Shown one piece after another: positions 1 to 7,700 of a stretch of DNA of 11,347 bases (position 1 is its first letter; the number at the start of each line of letters is the position of its first letter). Made by a program: the position numbers and the translations under genes. The notes under the pieces are model-generated. The model was not told where the DNA came from. It was given only the letters and a program-made list of their open reading frames with translations, and did not search any database. This stretch comes from Desulfovibrio sp. UBA2564 (GTDB taxonomy: Bacteria; Desulfobacterota; Desulfovibrionia; Desulfovibrionales; Desulfovibrionaceae), in contig DDLU01000312.1 in assembly GCA_002340305.1 (NCBI GenBank), positions 1-11,347 on the forward strand. Reading direction: 5' to 3'.

Positions 1-307
1 TTTTTTGGTTTCAATAAGCTATGCGAAAGCAATGCAGTGAGATCGGGGTACAGTTGAAGCTGGGACTTGGTGATATGCTGCCGTTAAGGAGCTTTTATCG
101 TGAATTTATTGATGTTGAGATGTTAAAAAATGCTCGAAGCGAAAAAATAACAACTTTTATTGTTACATTTTTCAATTCTCCAGAAGAAATATTTTTCAAT
201 TTGGCGTGCACCTGTGTCTGTTGTGTGGGTTTTGTCAGCAATATTTTTCGTAGTAGTCTGCAAACTGAAGAAAGTGGAAAAAAAGTTCCGGTACAAGTTG
301 TAAAAAA

Positions 308-353
308 ACATCAAAGTGGCGTGCAACTGGAAATATATTTCCGGTTTGACATG
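308..353 (+). promoter_or_regulatory. Putative promoter/operator block, copy 1
   Basis: This 46-base block resembles 4538-4583 upstream of the paralog. The last 25 bases match at 19 positions and end in an identical TTTGACATG; the upstream part shares ATCAAA and GTG elements. TTGACA (346-351) is a perfect sigma-70 -35 hexamer, but no good -10 lies 16-18 bases downstream: the nearest, TAATAC, is only 14 bases away. The block includes the palindrome at 329-342. A regulatory role is inferred from conservation between otherwise different intergenic regions. If transcription starts near here, the leader to the ATG at 642 is about 250 bases. Confidence 0.45.
329..342. promoter_or_regulatory. Perfect 14-bp palindrome, possible operator
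   Basis: GGAAATATATTTCC is identical to its reverse complement and ends three bases before the TTGACA hexamer, a typical place for an operator bound by a dimeric regulator. The equivalent position upstream of the second paralog (4559-4572) reads AGAAATTTTATTCT, which keeps AGAA...TTCT dyad symmetry only at its ends. The regulator is unknown. Confidence 0.4.
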
Positions 354-390
354 TTTGTCTAGAAATAATACTGGACCATTATGTAGTTAG

Positions 391-495
391 TCAGAGTTGT
401 ATCCGTCGTGCTTCATAGGAGAGGCTCTCTGGAAGTTGATCAAAAGGACCATGGAAGGTCTCGATGATGCTGAAGAGGAAATCGGATTGGATTGA
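391..495 (+). pseudogene. Short open frame, possible gene remnant
   Basis: Between in-frame stops this frame reads SELYPSCFIGEALWKLIKRT followed by MEGLDDAEEEIGLD, which looks like protein sequence with an acidic C-terminus. The internal ATG at 451 has an AAAGGA stretch just upstream and would give only 14 residues. I cannot assign it to a family. It could be the tail of a lost gene, a leader peptide or chance. It sits in the extra leader DNA that the first paralog has and the second lacks. Confidence 0.2.
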
Positions 496-529
496 CTACG
501 CATAATTGCGATTTCCCAGTTCGAGGGAA

Positions 530-545
530 AGGCACATGGTTGGCT
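530..545 (+). promoter_or_regulatory. Sigma-54-like promoter match
   Basis: AGGCACATGGTTGGCT matches the sigma-54 consensus TGGCACGNNNNTTGCW, with the essential GG and GC ten bases apart; the mismatches are the first T, the G at position 7 and one T before GC. A start would fall near base 556, giving a leader of about 85 bases before the ATG at 642. No comparable site was seen upstream of the second paralog, and no enhancer-binding-protein site was identified. A chance match is possible. Confidence 0.25.
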
Positions 546-641
546 AAGCAAGCTTGTTTAAAATTTGTCTACCTAAGAATGTGTTTTTCGATCTTCGGGC
601 TGGGATACGGCGCAAAGTATACAACCAGGAGATTTTTACAG

Positions 642-3600
642 ATGAAAATGACCAAGAAAATGCGAACAGCTCTTACTGTAGCGGTAATCGCGGGTACTTG
701 TGCCCTTTCCAGCCCGTCATTTGCTGCTTGGGAGTCTGATGCACCAACCAAGTTGGGAACTGACATTACTGCCAGTTGTGCTGATGAGGCCAATGGATTG
801 GCTATTGTCGGTCAAGACGGGAAAGCTTACCACATGACCGCAGACACAATGAAGGCAAGCGGTGATCAGGTAGAGTGGGCTCAGGTATTTCCCCCTGTGG
901 CAACAGATTTTGTAGATATTACAAATAATGGGGAGTTTTTCTGGGCTGTCACAGCCGGTGGTGATATTGCGCTCAGCCAGACAGGCAGGCAAGGTTCATG
1001 GAATACCATTAACCTCCCATCGGCTGTAAAAGATGTTTTTAACGGAAAGAAGGTGACCGGAATTACACGTTGCCAAGACGATCAGGGGCATGCAAAGGAT
1101 GTTGTAATTATTGCCACTGACGGTACCGCACTCTATTACGATGCTTCCGTAGGCGGCAACGCCGCATGGTCAAGTATCGGAAGCTCACTTAGTGCTGAAA
1201 GTATTGCGGGCAATAACAGAATTATCGGTGTAGCTCCCATTCCCGGTGAAGCTGAGACTGTCGCTGTTTTCGGTTCGGGCGGGGGGGCCGGCAATGACGA
1301 CAACCTCTACAAGCTTCAAAAAAACACTGGTATCCTAGGCTTTAATGTCGAAAACTGCCCGGCGATCAATGATATGTCTATCCAGAAGAAAGATCTCTGG
1401 TATGCTGTCGGTGATTCCGCAACAATAATTAAAGGAGTGCAGGATCTTACCGCTATGGGGTCGGCTATCCAAACCCCGAAACTTGCCATAACCGGCACCT
1501 CCGCAACCCCGAACCTCCTCAGCATAGCCTACAATTACGATGAAACTTTCGGCTATGCCGCAGGCGCAGACGGCAGTCTTTTCCGTATTTCCGGCAATGA
1601 AGTTACTTTCAAGGCCCAGTCAGAGACCGCAAATGATTTAAACGCTGTCAGTCTGGTTGAGGGGCCCAATGGACTGAGGAGGGCGTTCGTGTCCGGTAAT
1701 GACGGGGCTTCGTTATATGCGGATGAAACGTTTTGGGATAATGTCTCTAATGCGGCTGTTGCTTCCGCTCCTAAGCATCCCAGATCCATACTTGCTTTGG
1801 GCGGCAGATATTATATGGCTGATAATGAGGATAACAGTCTCAGCTATACAGCTGACCCCGGCAGTGGATGGACAAAATTAAACAATAAAAGTGCACAACC
1901 TTTTAATACGGGTGTCAGTGCCGCAGCTGCTATCGGTGCGGATAACTACATTGCGGTCGCGAACTATTCCGATACTTCCGGGGGGTTACTTGGTCATAAA
2001 GGACGGGTCACAATCTTTAAAACTTCCGGTGCTTCGGATCAAAATGTTATGTTTACAGCTGCGGGTTCAAGTCTGGATATTGTTGCTTTTATGGCAACCC
2101 AGAAAGACCCGTCAGATAACCAAATTCTTTATTTAGCACCCAAAGACGTCAATAAAAAGGTGCATTTTTTAAATATGGCTGCTACCAGCGGATCGCCACA
2201 GCCGGCCGTTAATGATATATTTGCTAATAGAGTCTCCGGTATGGCTGCCAGCTCGCATGGTCTGTATGTTGTTCAAGGCGGTGAGATCCATGCGATGTCC
2301 GGTCAGAGGGATTCTCTGCTTACCATACAACCCGATTCCACTAACAAATGGCGAGAAGCGGACGCGATTAATACAACTGTCGGAACTTCCACCCTGCTTT
2401 TTCAGACGGGTGATGATAGGGTGCTATGCGTAAACACCCAAGGTAAAATATATATATTTGAGGATAGCCAGGGAGCGTCCATTGCTGCAATCAGTTGCAG
2501 GGACTTGTCTTATCCCGGTGAAAGCCCTACTTACATCTCCGGCACTTCTAACGATTTCGCGGTCGCGACTCAGGACGATGTGTGGCGTTATACTTCGGCA
2601 GGCGGCTGGGAAAAGTATGACAGCCTTGATCAGGTTGTACCGGGTATGCAGCATGTTTCCGGTGTTGCCGCTATTGGAAAAAACATCCTTGCTTCTGATT
2701 ATTCCCGTAATGTGATAGCCTACTCCACGGGTAACGAATTCAACCCGGCTCTGCCCGAATATGCCCCTGCGATAGGATCCGCTATCATTAGTGCATATAA
2801 TGCCACTAAGGCGGATGTTTACGTAGCAGGCGAAAACGGTTTGCTCTATCACGGGAACAGACGGTCGGACTCATCGTCTTTTGATTGGACACGGGAGAAT
2901 AACGGTACGTTCCGGGCATGCAGAATCTTAAAAGTCACAGGCTCAGGTGAACATGTTTTCACTGCCTTTTGGGACGGGTCTTCAACATCTTTTGCAACAA
3001 AAGAATTATCTGACTCCGGGTGGACGCATCTGTCAGGTTCAATTTCCGGTGTAATCAACGATGCAAAAGGTCTTTCAGCAACATCAGTAATGGTAGTTGA
3101 TGGAGGGGCACTTAAAAAAGGTACGATAGACACTCAGTTAGACACAATTAGTTTTGAATCACTGGCAGGAACTCAAAGTAGTGCTGACATCTCGGTTGTA
3201 ACCTTTCGTGCGCTGGATATTCTCGGGTCTGAGCTCATGTACGCAGTTTCGGGAACTGACCTTTACAAATTCAGCGAACCTAGCGGAAGCACATGGACTA
3301 TAGATAAAATCGCCTTGACAGGCGTTCCTGCCGGCGGCCTGCAGGATGTCTTTATTCAGGACTCAGAAAAAATATACATTATCGGCGATGAGGGCTACGC
3401 CGCTTTTTATGACGGTTCATCTGTTACCAACATAGGTGTTCCGCCCTCCAGTGACAACTTAACCTCTTGCTGGGCATACGGTGAAGTAATGTATGCTTCT
3501 ACTGACAGTGGACAGGTCCATGAATACAATGCCAAATCCAAAGAATGGACTACCGGGACTGTAAAGTCGGGTGTTGCCCTTCATGATATAACAGGCTCAC

Positions 3601-4280
3601 AAAAAGGTAGCTGGATTCTGGTTGTTGGCGATTCCAACACATCCGTGCGTAATTCCATAAGCTCCGGGGGCGGCGGTCAGACCAGCACCAAGATCCAGCC
3701 CGGAGATGGCGAAGATGGAGATCTGGTTCTGCAATCAATAGTTACGGACAAAACAGCTGAAGAATTGAGTGATGTATACAAGACTCCGGCTATGGACGTT
3801 ATGAGTGAAGAACAGACCTTCACCTCAAAAACAGGTCTTACCGCCGGTTCCGTTCACAGCTTCCAGTTTAATGTAACTCCTGACAGCGAGAAGCCGGTCA
3901 GAGATGTAAAATTATACAAGTTGTTTGCAACAAGCGGCGGTTCTTTTCTCACATATAACCGTGTAGATTCAACCCCGGATCCCAAAATCGATGGGACCTT
4001 TTGGATCGTTGAAGAAAAGACCGGTAACGTAATGCAGACTGCTGAAACTCTTGCAGCCAACACTGTTTATACCGTAAACTTCAGCATCAAAGATGGCGGA
4101 GAATACGACTCTGACAACTTGGTTAACGGCCAAATTAAAGACCCCACAGTTCTCGGTGCAACTTCCGGTTCCGGTTCCTCCGGTTGTGTATTCAACCCCG
4201 CGCAGACCTTCGGAATGGAATGGCTGATGCTGGCCTTCGCGCCTGTTGCAGCATTTTTCCGCAGCAGGTTTAAGAAATAA
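642..4280 (+). CDS. Large secreted beta-propeller-like protein with C-terminal sorting tail (paralog A)
   Basis: A 1212-residue exported protein of unknown function. The ATG at 642 is chosen because AGGAG (627-631) lies ten bases upstream and the product then begins with a clean Sec signal peptide, likely cut after SPSFA (residue 28); the 50 codons of open frame before it look non-coding. Residues about 30-1000 contain many degenerate repeats of the kind 'IYIIGDEGYAAFYDG' and 'VYVAGENGLLYHG', with recurring aromatic Trp-Thr segments, resembling YCF48/BNR-type or other beta-propeller blades. A Gly/Ser linker follows (about 1004-1012), then a domain (about 1027-1170) ending in DGGEYDSD...NGQIKDP (1151-1168), the hallmark of choice-of-anchor-U domains. 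The tail is SGSGSSGC (Cys1182), a hydrophobic helix EWLMLAFAP and a basic end, like Synergist-CTERM or related sorting signals. It is probably exposed at the cell surface. It is closely related to the next gene. Ligand and function cannot be read from the sequence. Confidence 0.9.
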   Translation: MKMTKKMRTALTVAVIAGTCALSSPSFAAWESDAPTKLGTDITASCADEANGLAIVGQDGKAYHMTADTMKASGDQVEWAQVFPPVATDFVDITNNGEFFWAVTAGGDIALSQTGRQGSWNTINLPSAVKDVFNGKKVTGITRCQDDQGHAKDVVIIATDGTALYYDASVGGNAAWSSIGSSLSAESIAGNNRIIGVAPIPGEAETVAVFGSGGGAGNDDNLYKLQKNTGILGFNVENCPAINDMSIQKKDLWYAVGDSATIIKGVQDLTAMGSAIQTPKLAITGTSATPNLLSIAYNYDETFGYAAGADGSLFRISGNEVTFKAQSETANDLNAVSLVEGPNGLRRAFVSGNDGASLYADETFWDNVSNAAVASAPKHPRSILALGGRYYMADNEDNSLSYTADPGSGWTKLNNKSAQPFNTGVSAAAAIGADNYIAVANYSDTSGGLLGHKGRVTIFKTSGASDQNVMFTAAGSSLDIVAFMATQKDPSDNQILYLAPKDVNKKVHFLNMAATSGSPQPAVNDIFANRVSGMAASSHGLYVVQGGEIHAMSGQRDSLLTIQPDSTNKWREADAINTTVGTSTLLFQTGDDRVLCVNTQGKIYIFEDSQGASIAAISCRDLSYPGESPTYISGTSNDFAVATQDDVWRYTSAGGWEKYDSLDQVVPGMQHVSGVAAIGKNILASDYSRNVIAYSTGNEFNPALPEYAPAIGSAIISAYNATKADVYVAGENGLLYHGNRRSDSSSFDWTRENNGTFRACRILKVTGSGEHVFTAFWDGSSTSFATKELSDSGWTHLSGSISGVINDAKGLSATSVMVVDGGALKKGTIDTQLDTISFESLAGTQSSADISVVTFRALDILGSELMYAVSGTDLYKFSEPSGSTWTIDKIALTGVPAGGLQDVFIQDSEKIYIIGDEGYAAFYDGSSVTNIGVPPSSDNLTSCWAYGEVMYASTDSGQVHEYNAKSKEWTTGTVKSGVALHDITGSQKGSWILVVGDSNTSVRNSISSGGGGQTSTKIQPGDGEDGDLVLQSIVTDKTAEELSDVYKTPAMDVMSEEQTFTSKTGLTAGSVHSFQFNVTPDSEKPVRDVKLYKLFATSGGSFLTYNRVDSTPDPKIDGTFWIVEEKTGNVMQTAETLAANTVYTVNFSIKDGGEYDSDNLVNGQIKDPTVLGATSGSGSSGCVFNPAQTFGMEWLMLAFAPVAAFFRSRFKK

Positions 4281-4318
4281 GTTTAAATAGTAATTAGAAA
4301 TTTGATTCTATAAATATG

Positions 4319-4346
4319 GCCCCCTTTTTCACTTGAAAGAGGGGGC
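4319..4346 (+). terminator. Terminator of paralog A
   Basis: GCCCCCTTTTT (4319-4329) pairs with AAAGAGGGGGC (4336-4346) as an 11-bp stem with one G-U pair and a six-base loop. The stem is followed by only a short T stretch. Its position 38 bases after the stop codon supports independent termination of the first gene. Confidence 0.75.
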
Positions 4347-4537
4347 TTTGCTGCTTTTGGGCTTTGGGATGAAATTAAATTAAATTTAAATCAATTTTTG
4401 GAAACAGAATAATTGAAATTTAGTTCTTATTTTAAGCGCGTTGTGTGCTGCCGTGAAAGGTTTTCGGAAATATTGTTCATGTAGCATCTTTGTTATGGGT
4501 ACAATTTGAAAATAATTTCCAGATAAAGGCGTTCTGA

Positions 4538-4583
4538 GAATCAAAAATGGGTGGATTGAGAAATTTTATTCTGATTTGACATG
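4538..4583 (+). promoter_or_regulatory. Putative promoter block, copy 2
   Basis: This block is related to 308-353, with 19 of the last 25 bases identical, ending in TTTGACATG. TTGACA (4576-4581) is a perfect -35 hexamer. Candidate -10 elements are TAATAG after a 17-base spacer (4599-4604) or AATAAT after 15 bases. AT-rich sequence lies upstream. Transcription would start near 4610, leaving a leader of about 120 bases before paralog B. Confidence 0.5.
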
Positions 4584-4729
4584 AAAAATTTATATTAATA
4601 ATAGCTAGTTGTGAATGTATAGTATTGCTAATTACCCCGCTCATCCTAAAAAGAGGCTGGGCCTGCTTTACATATTAGCGTTTGGGTCAATGTGATTTAA
4701 TTTTGTCTATAAAAAAGGAGTTGTGCTGA

Positions 4730-7700
4730 ATGATGATGAGTAAAAAATTTAAAGCCGCTATTACAGTAGCCGCTATTGCTGGTACTTGTGCCCTTTCCAG
4801 CCCGTCTTTTGCGGCTTGGACTTCCGATGCACCAACCAAGTTGGGCACGGACATTGTTGCCAGTGCAGCAGATAATACTGACGGTATCGTTGTGGTTGGT
4901 GATGACGGTAAAGCTTACCATATGACTGCCGCCAAGATGCTTAACGCAAATACCAGCGAGATAGACTGGACTCAGGTCTATCCGCCAGCTTCAGGTGATT
5001 TTGTCGGTGTAGTTCATGTTGACGATATGTTTCTGGCTGTGACAGCAGACGGTACAATCGTGGGCAGTGATACTGGTGAGGAGGGAAGATGGCAGAAGCA
5101 TCCTTTGTCCACTGTTCTTAAAGGTCTTCTTGGTGAAAAAAAGTTGGTTGGTCTTGCTTCTGACCTAACCGCTAAAGTTGCAGTGGTCACTGCTGACGGT
5201 TCTGCATTCTACTACGATCATAGCGTACCAGGCCAAGCAAAAACCATTATACCCATAAAAAAATCCGGTGAGGAAACCGGGGTTCTTGCTGGTGAGGATA
5301 TTGCAACAAATAGTAATGTCCGCGGGATTGAATTCCTGACCGGAAAGACGAACACATTCATGGTTTATGGTGCAGGTGGCGGGAATGGCAATGCCAACAA
5401 CCTGTATAAAATTACCACCGCCGGTGCGGTTGAAGGCTTCAATCTTTATAATTGTCCTGCTATTAACGACATTGCTTTTCCGTCTTCGGGTATTTGGTAT
5501 GCTGCTGGTGACGGTGGTGCAATCGTTCTTTCTGGCGACGACCTTTCCGGTGCAGGTAAGAATATTGACGACCACAAGCTGGACATTCCCGGTAACTTTT
5601 CTTCCAATCTATTTTCCATTGAATACAATAGTGACAAGGAATTAGGATATGCTTCCGGTAAGTCAGGAAGCTTATTGGAGATTTCCAAAAGAGATGTCAC
5701 TGTTGTTAACCAGAATGTTTCGCAGCAAGATCTCAATGCTGTCAGCCTCGCTATTGATGGTGATCGTAAAAGGGCATTTGTGTCCGGTAACGACGGCGCA
5801 TCCCTTTATGGGTCACAGACTTATTGGCAGGCTGCTCTGGGCGGGATGATTAATGTGTGCCCGGACACCCCCAAAACAATACTGTCATTGGGCAATAAGT
5901 TTTATTCGATCGATGGTGACAACAAAAAATTGTACTCCAGCACTAATCCGGTTGATACATGGCAAGATCTTTCAGCTGTATATCCCACTTCAGTACATTC
6001 GAGTGCTTCAGCACATCCGGGTGTTTCCGCTGCAGTCAGTGCCGATGGTGCTGACTATGTCGCTTTTGGCCTTGAGGCTTATCGTGATGGACCTAGCTAT
6101 CAGGGGCGCGCAGTAATTTTTAAGGTAAAAGAGGGTGAGGAAACAAAAGCCACTTTTGCATTATGCCAAAATTCCAAGGTCAAAGATATTAAGTTTATGA
6201 CTGTGTTGAAGAATGGAGACAGTAACTATCTTTGTGCTGTTTCTAATAAAGCAGAAGGATGCGTTGCCTATATTGATATCGCAATTACAGGCGAGTCTTA
6301 TGCTGATCAAGCCGCCTCAAAGTTCACCTCTGGAAAGCCAATAACCGGTCTGGCTGCGAGTTCCAGAGCACTTTACGTGGCTGAAGGTGGCAAGCTCTAT
6401 GTTATGACAACTGGTGCTGGTGAGAACATTAAGATCACAACAGTGCCTTCAGCAGAGAACACTTGGACAGAAATAGCTGCGTCCAAATTTGGTGATAAGC
6501 AAGTTGATAAGCTGTATTCTGCCACCGACGGTACTGTTCTCTTCACAACAACAGATAATAAGATTTATATCATCAATGACGATGTTCCTGATAGCAAAGC
6601 TGTTCACATTAGTGCCCAGGATTGGGGGTACAATGGTGTAAAACCCGTATCTCTTTCCGGTAGCTCAAACGATTTGGTTGTTGCAACCGTAGATGATGTC
6701 TGGCGTTCAAAAGATAGGCAGTGGGAAAAATATGGCGAGCTTGATGATGAAATAACTTCAATGGCTGCTGTTGACGGCGTGGCATCTATTGACGAAAAAG
6801 TTCTTGCTATCGACACCACCAATAACGCTCTCGCCTATTCTGTTGGCGGAGTTTTCAAAGCAGCCAGACCTGACACAGGACCAGCTGTCGGAGCCAATAT
6901 TGGCAGTGTTTATAACGCCACAAAATCAGTGGTTTATGTGGCTGGTGATCAGGGGCTCCTTTATAAAGGGACGAAAGCTGAAGGCGCGGCTTCATTCACT
7001 TGGACCGATGAGAATTCTGATCTTTTCGGTGCAAAGAAAATATATGCAGTAACCGGTGTTGGGGAACATGTTTTTGCGGTCTATAAAAATGGCGCAGAAA
7101 GTTCCTATTCTGTTGCAACCAAAGAACTCAGTGCCGAGAACTGGACTTTGCTTATCGGGAAGACGTCTGGTTCAGTAAGTGATGTAAAGGCTTTGTCTCG
7201 CAAAGATTTGATTGTCGTTAATAGCGGAAAACTTAGACATGTTAAAATTTCTGGTCCTAACGCACTCAATTCCGGAATGAGTTCGTCAGGACCAGACGAT
7301 TTCGGCAGTGCTTCATTTGCTGCTCTGGATGTTGTAGATGCAAGGCATTTGTACGGTGTTGCCGGAAAAGATCTCTACAAGCTGACCGAACCAGCTGGAG
7401 ATGCGTGGGTTTCCGAAAAGATCGCATTGCCTGAAGCCCAGAATCTTAAGGATATTATTGTTCTTGCTGCGGACAAAATATACATGGTTGGCGAGCACGG
7501 TTATGTTGCTGTTTATGATGGCACAAGCGCAAAGAAAATCGCTGCTCCCGCAGACGTAACTCTCAGTTCCTGCTGGGCATATGAAAAAATGCTTTACGCC
7601 TGTGACTGGTCCGGCAAAGTTCATCAGTACAATTTTGAGACTGAAGAATGGTCTTCCGGTATCGCGCAAAATGGAGCCGAGCTTACTGACATAACCGGAT

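Larger units (their letters stand above)
1..641. other. Gene-poor upstream region of the first surface-protein gene
   Basis: No convincing gene is seen here. An open frame at 21-362 (+) has no ribosome binding site, a low-complexity composition and no recognisable domain, so it is not called. The stretch is AT-rich from about 120 to 380. It holds a repeated TGGCGTGCA motif (202-210 and 317-325), a perfect 14-bp palindrome (329-342), a TTGACA hexamer (346-351) within a block shared with the second paralog, a short open frame that may be a gene remnant (391-495), and a sigma-54-like GG-N10-GC match (530-545). The T-run at 1-6 could be the tail of a terminator for a gene to the left, but its stem lies outside the window. 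Confidence 0.6.
4281..4729. other. Intergenic region between the two paralogs
   Basis: This 449-base AT-rich region has no gene. It contains the terminator of paralog A near its left end, AT-rich direct repeats (AAATTAAATTAAATTT around 4373-4388), the promoter-like block shared with paralog A (4538-4583), and the ribosome binding site of paralog B. The middle (about 4390-4530) shows nothing I can identify. Confidence 0.7.

Noticed and set aside
21..362. 113-codon open frame on the + strand
   Set aside because: No ribosome binding site, no domain, odd composition, and it overlaps the repeats, palindrome and promoter-like block.
512..530. TTTCCC-AGTTCGA-GGGAAA inverted repeat resembling a tRNA T-arm
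   Set aside because: No acceptor, D or anticodon arms can be built around it, and the stem is only 6 bp.
492..641. N-terminal extension of paralog A from a TTG start
   Set aside because: The signal peptide and an AGGAG site point to the ATG at 642, and paralog B starts at the matching position; the extension has no similarity to it.
569..641. Cyclic-di-GMP riboswitch suggested by GCGCAAAG near 611
   Set aside because: The other conserved blocks of the GEMM fold are absent.
690..710. Cys20 in the signal peptides as a lipoprotein site
   Set aside because: The residues before it (AGT) do not fit a lipobox, and a better signal peptidase I site (SFA before AW) follows.
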